DNA from: Halorientalis pallida
GTDB lineage: Archaea; Halobacteriota; Halobacteria; Halobacteriales; Haloarculaceae
Assembly: GCF_004118325.1 (NCBI RefSeq)
Contig: NZ_RDFA01000002.1
Location: forward strand, 1-64,000
Direction: 5' to 3'
DNA length: 64,000 nucleotides
A model generated the notes under the pieces. The model had not been told where the DNA came from. It saw only the letters and a program-made list of their open reading frames with translations, and ran no database searches. This document shows, one piece after another, positions 61,068 through 64,000 of this stretch. The stretch's first letter is position 1, and every line of letters begins with the position of its first letter. Position numbers and translations under genes: made by a program.

Positions 61068-62018
61068 ATGTCTGACCACTCAGACATGGAGAGGGGGAGC
61101 AGTTCACAGATCAACAGGCGGTCGGTTCTGCGGGGGATCGCCGCGGGTGGTACGGCAGCGGTCGGTGTCGGTGCCACGAGCGGAACCGCATCGGCGGCCG
61201 AGGAGCAGTGTGTCGCCGGTCTCGACCTCGTCGAGCCGGCCGAGGACTACCCGGTCGTCGAGCGCGATCCGGGCGTCCTCGGCATCGGTGCCGGCGGCCT
61301 GTCCGAATCGGGGGATATTCCACAGGGAGAAGACGAAGTCGTCGTCTACATCCACGGGTGGCTGGAGTTGCTCACCGGTGGTGCCAAAGCCCAGGGTGCG
61401 ACGGTCCAAAAGGCGCTCCGGAACGCCGGGTCCGATATCGCCACGATGGCGTACAACTACCCGAGCAGCAGTCCCAACTGGTGGGGTCAGAAGGGTGGGG
61501 CCGAGAAGTCCGGGCGCGAGTTCGCCTCGTGGGTCCAGCAGTACCAGGAGGAGAACCCGGACACTGATATCCGACTTGTCGTCCACTCGCTCGGTGCTCG
61601 TACCGGCAGCGGTCTGCTTGACGAACTGGTGAACGAACTGGGCGGCGACCCGGTTCGCTCGATGGAGATTCTCGGCGGCGCGATGGCCCGCGATACCGTC
61701 ACCGTCGACGGCGAGTTCGGCGACGCAATCGCCAACGGAGCCGAGGAAGTCAACAACTACTGGAGCAGCGCGGACAACATCCTCGACGAGATCCTCCAGA
61801 TCGGCGAGTTCGGCACCGAAGCCGTCGGTGCGAAAGGCGCACCGGAGGACGCCGAGACGCCCGACAACTACAACGACGTCGACGTCACCGGAATCGTCGA
61901 TGGCCACTGCCTCTACTACGACCCCGAGGAAGGCTGTATGGAGACGGTGGTCGAGAACTTCCCGGCGGGATTCCAGGGCGGCGGTGACTCAGGCGGGTTC
62001 TTCGACGACTGGTTCTGA
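61068..62018 (+). CDS. Tat-exported alpha/beta hydrolase
   Basis: A 316-residue protein. The Tat signal is NRRSVLRGIAAGGTAAVGVG with cleavage near ASA-AE. VVYIHGWLELLTGG is the oxyanion strand and RLVVHSLGARTGS the nucleophile elbow (Ser in H-S-L-G). The acid and His are probably in the C-terminal third (DVTGIVDGHCLYY). Substrate unknown; lipase, esterase or thioesterase. The next gene is a cytoplasmic paralog. Confidence 0.83.
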   Translation: MSDHSDMERGSSSQINRRSVLRGIAAGGTAAVGVGATSGTASAAEEQCVAGLDLVEPAEDYPVVERDPGVLGIGAGGLSESGDIPQGEDEVVVYIHGWLELLTGGAKAQGATVQKALRNAGSDIATMAYNYPSSSPNWWGQKGGAEKSGREFASWVQQYQEENPDTDIRLVVHSLGARTGSGLLDELVNELGGDPVRSMEILGGAMARDTVTVDGEFGDAIANGAEEVNNYWSSADNILDEILQIGEFGTEAVGAKGAPEDAETPDNYNDVDVTGIVDGHCLYYDPEEGCMETVVENFPAGFQGGGDSGGFFDDWF

Positions 62019-62122
62019 CACGGCATCCACGACCACATTTTTGCGGCGATAGGGCTATACGTCGAGTCGTCCACGTTCCGATAGCCCACTGCCCGGCGAC
62101 CGGGCAGGGAGAGAGGACGAGG

Positions 62123-62851
62123 ATGTCATGGCTACCGCTCGACGCACTGTCGATGGGGACCGAGGCGCCACGGTCGTTCCCGATGATCCGTAACGGCGAG
62201 CTTCGCGGCTCCTTCCCGCCGGACCCCGACGAACTCGTGGTGTACGTCCACGGCTGGCTCGAACGGATCGCCGGCGACGCGGCCGACCAGGCCAACGCCG
62301 TCGCGGGCGCCGTCGAGACGCTGGGCTACGACGCCACCGTCGTCGGGTTCAACTATCCCGCGAACCTCCCGCTGTGGCACTCGAGCAAGGCCATCGCCAC
62401 CCGGAAGGGGCGGGAACTCGCCGCCTGGGTGCAGGCCTTCGCCGCGGAGTGTCCGGACGCACCCGTCCGGATCGTCGCCCACTCGCTTGGCGCGCGGCCC
62501 GCACTCGCCTGTCTCGACGAACTCCGGGACCACGACGCCGGCGTCCGGTCGCTGTCGCTCCTTGGCGCCGCCGTCGACTGCGACAGCGTCATCGACGACG
62601 GCCGGTGGGGCGAGGCGATCCGGAACGGCGCCGGTCACGTTCACAACTACCACATGGCCGACGACACCACGCTGACCGTCCTGTACCGCTCGGCCGAGTT
62701 CGGCGACGAAGCCCTCGGCGTCGACGGCGCGTGCGGGCAGACTCCCGGCACCTATACGGACCACGACGTGGCCGAAGGGGTCACGAACCACTACACCTAC
62801 CTCCAGAAGGACGGGGGCTGTCTCGGCCGCGTCATCGGGGACTTCGTCTGA
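62123..62851 (+). CDS. Cytoplasmic alpha/beta hydrolase paralog
   Basis: A 242-residue paralog of the preceding gene without any signal peptide. LVVYVHGWLERIAGDAADQA, RIVAHSLGARPALACLDEL and TYTDHDVAEGVTNHYTYLQK align with the exported protein throughout, including a C-terminal half-conserved G-C-x5-V motif (DGGCLGRVIGDF versus EEGCMETVVENF). Duplication followed by loss or gain of the Tat signal is likely. Confidence 0.8.
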   Translation: MSWLPLDALSMGTEAPRSFPMIRNGELRGSFPPDPDELVVYVHGWLERIAGDAADQANAVAGAVETLGYDATVVGFNYPANLPLWHSSKAIATRKGRELAAWVQAFAAECPDAPVRIVAHSLGARPALACLDELRDHDAGVRSLSLLGAAVDCDSVIDDGRWGEAIRNGAGHVHNYHMADDTTLTVLYRSAEFGDEALGVDGACGQTPGTYTDHDVAEGVTNHYTYLQKDGGCLGRVIGDFV

Positions 62852-62893
62852 GTCGGCGGCGAGCGCCGGGATCGTCCCGATCCGGAGACCGCG

Positions 62894-63586
62894 TCAGTCG
62901 GACCGGTCGGTGACGCGGGGAAGCAGGTCGCGGACGGCGTCGAGGACCGACAGCACCGGATCCTCGACGTCGAGGTCGACGTAGAAGTCGGGTGGGAGGG
63001 CGGGCGCGTCGGCGTCGGCGCGATTCGCCAGCGTCGCCCGCCGTCGAGCGGCGTGGCGACGACAGCGCCGGTCGAGCGAGGCGAGGCGAGCCTCGTCGTC
63101 GGTCGCCGCGTCGGCGCTCGATTCGACCGCGAGCAGGTCGCGAGCGACGGATTCGATCCGGTCCAGCGTCGCCAGCTCCGCGTCGATGGCGCCGATCCGG
63201 TCGACGCGGCGCTCGTGGGCCGCGGTCGCGTCGTCGAGGACCGCCGAACGTAGCGCGGGCGTGAGACGGGCCGCCCACCGCAGTTCGGCCCGGGTCGAAC
63301 GGGAGAGCAGGTCGTCGAAGGCAGGGACCGATCCGTCGTCGGCGTGTGGCACGGTCAGCACGGTCTCGTCGTAGGCGGTCCGGAGCGCGGACGGCCCCCG
63401 GCCGGTTCGCGTCGTCACCGCCAAGACGGCGTCGGGCACGTCGACGGCCTCTGCGGTCGGTAGCGTCTCGACGCGCCGGCAGAGCTGGTCGAAAGCGTCG
63501 CGTTCGTCGACGAGGCGACGCCGACGGACCCGGAGCCGGTCCCGGGCCGCGTCGAGGGGTTCGAGCGGGTGGGCGGTTCCCGGCAT
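62894..63586 (-). CDS. DUF7260-like coiled-coil protein
   Basis: A 230-residue helical, Arg- and Asp-rich protein. RDRLRVRRRRLVDERDAFDQ and RRVDRIGAIDAELATLDRIE are long amphipathic helices; LPPDFYVDLDVEDPVLSVL is a structured end. The start is MPGTAHPLEPL, one base beyond the stop of the upstream gene, so the two are co-transcribed. The longer frame upstream is antisense to nothing real but lies over the phosphoesterase gene. Confidence 0.62.
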   Translation of the reverse strand: MPGTAHPLEPLDAARDRLRVRRRRLVDERDAFDQLCRRVETLPTAEAVDVPDAVLAVTTRTGRGPSALRTAYDETVLTVPHADDGSVPAFDDLLSRSTRAELRWAARLTPALRSAVLDDATAAHERRVDRIGAIDAELATLDRIESVARDLLAVESSADAATDDEARLASLDRRCRRHAARRRATLANRADADAPALPPDFYVDLDVEDPVLSVLDAVRDLLPRVTDRSD

Positions 63587-63587
63587 C

Positions 63588-64000
63588 TCACTGCCCGGAA
63601 GACACCCGTTCACCGGTGGCGGCGGTCGTGTTGGGTCGGTCGTCGACGAGCGGGAAGCGGTGCAAGGCGCCCCGATCGGCGCGGTTGGCGACCCACTGGC
63701 CGTGCGCCGTCCCGTCGCTGGCGTAGGCGTAGGCCTCCTCGAAGCCGGTGCGGTCGGCCAGCGGAACCAGGTCGACGGTCGTGCCGCTGGCGTCGATCCG
63801 GACGTGCAAGAACGCCTGGGGAAGCGAACAGACCGCGGGAGCGACCACCTCGCGGACGCCGGAGAGTGCGCCGGTTCCGGGCCAGTGCCGTGCGCCCGAC
63901 ACGACGAGTTCGACGCCGCCGGCGTCGAGGACGCGCGCGAGTTCCCGGGCGTTCTCGATCCGACAGGTAGCGGGCGGATCACCGCCGTCGGCGGGGGTCA
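63588..64000 (-). CDS. Metallophosphoesterase-like protein (partial, 3' end)
   Basis: The frame is open from the right edge and gives the last 136 residues: RIENARELARVLDAGGVELV, then SGARHWPGTGALSGVREVVA and FLHVRIDASGTTVDLVPLAD. The SGARHW segment occupies the place of the GHxH/SGHTH metal motif of calcineurin-like phosphoesterases, with altered residues. The active-site N-terminus is outside the window. Assignment is tentative. Confidence 0.5.
   Translation of the reverse strand, partial: TPADGGDPPATCRIENARELARVLDAGGVELVVSGARHWPGTGALSGVREVVAPAVCSLPQAFLHVRIDASGTTVDLVPLADRTGFEEAYAYASDGTAHGQWVANRADRGALHRFPLVDDRPNTTAATGERVSSGQ

Overview
The window comes from the chromosome of a halophilic archaeon (class Halobacteria). 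The evidence is the very GC-rich DNA, strongly acidic proteins, RNA polymerase subunits split as B''/B' and A'/A'', TATA elements 26-30 bases ahead of start codons (leaderless mRNAs), a type II GAPDH, an Azf-like NAD-dependent sugar-phosphate dehydrogenase, HVO_0476-type zinc-finger proteins and many Halobacteria-only families. I cannot name the genus.

Layout. 1-439: 5' part of a secreted Asp/Gly/Phe repeat protein. 783-11065 (minus strand): the transcription/translation block rpoH-rpoB2-rpoB1-rpoA1-rpoA2-nusA-like-rps12-rps7, with an SDR dehydrogenase gene set between nusA and rps12. 11357-12083: tRNA-Asp, a decayed copy of its 3' end, and a PD-(D/E)XK-type nuclease gene. 13432-21139: a MoxR ATPase gene facing a four-gene operon (transglutaminase, DUF7269-like, DUF58, polytopic membrane protein). 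21266-41822: housekeeping and metabolic genes, including paired fluoride channels, paired isoaspartyl methyltransferase-like genes, gap, hsp20, uspA, rpl10e, a glutathionyl-hydroquinone-reductase-like gene, an orphan Eco57I-like DNA methyltransferase, a pilin, an aldo/keto reductase and a cold-shock protein.

41921-48846 is a 6.9-kb integrated element at tRNA-Phe, bounded by a perfect 21-bp direct repeat of the tRNA 3' end. It is visibly AT-richer than its surroundings. It carries a tyrosine integrase broken by two frameshifts, two candidate PD-(D/E)XK-like nucleases, two convergent DNA methyltransferases of the same architecture, small co-oriented ORFs and remnants of a phage/plasmid D5-type primase-helicase. 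I read it as an immobilised plasmid or provirus whose surviving cargo is a restriction-modification-like defence system; this is the best candidate here for an undescribed system.

48827-64000: tRNA-Phe, a hypothetical gene, tRNA-Val with a 31-bp duplicated 3' end, two DUF192 proteins, an ABC exporter, a TRAM protein, a creatininase-family protein, a DUF5790-like protein, a membrane protein, a 7TM-PAS histidine kinase, MptD-like dihydroneopterin aldolase, aIF2-beta with a TRAM domain, Azf-like dehydrogenase, a DUF309 protein, two paralogous alpha/beta hydrolases (one Tat-exported) and, at the right edge, a phosphoesterase fragment.

All three tRNA genes in the window have a second, partial copy of their 3' end nearby, and a GAGCG-RR-GCGA motif lies just inside each partial copy. 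The tRNA genes therefore look like repeated integration targets.
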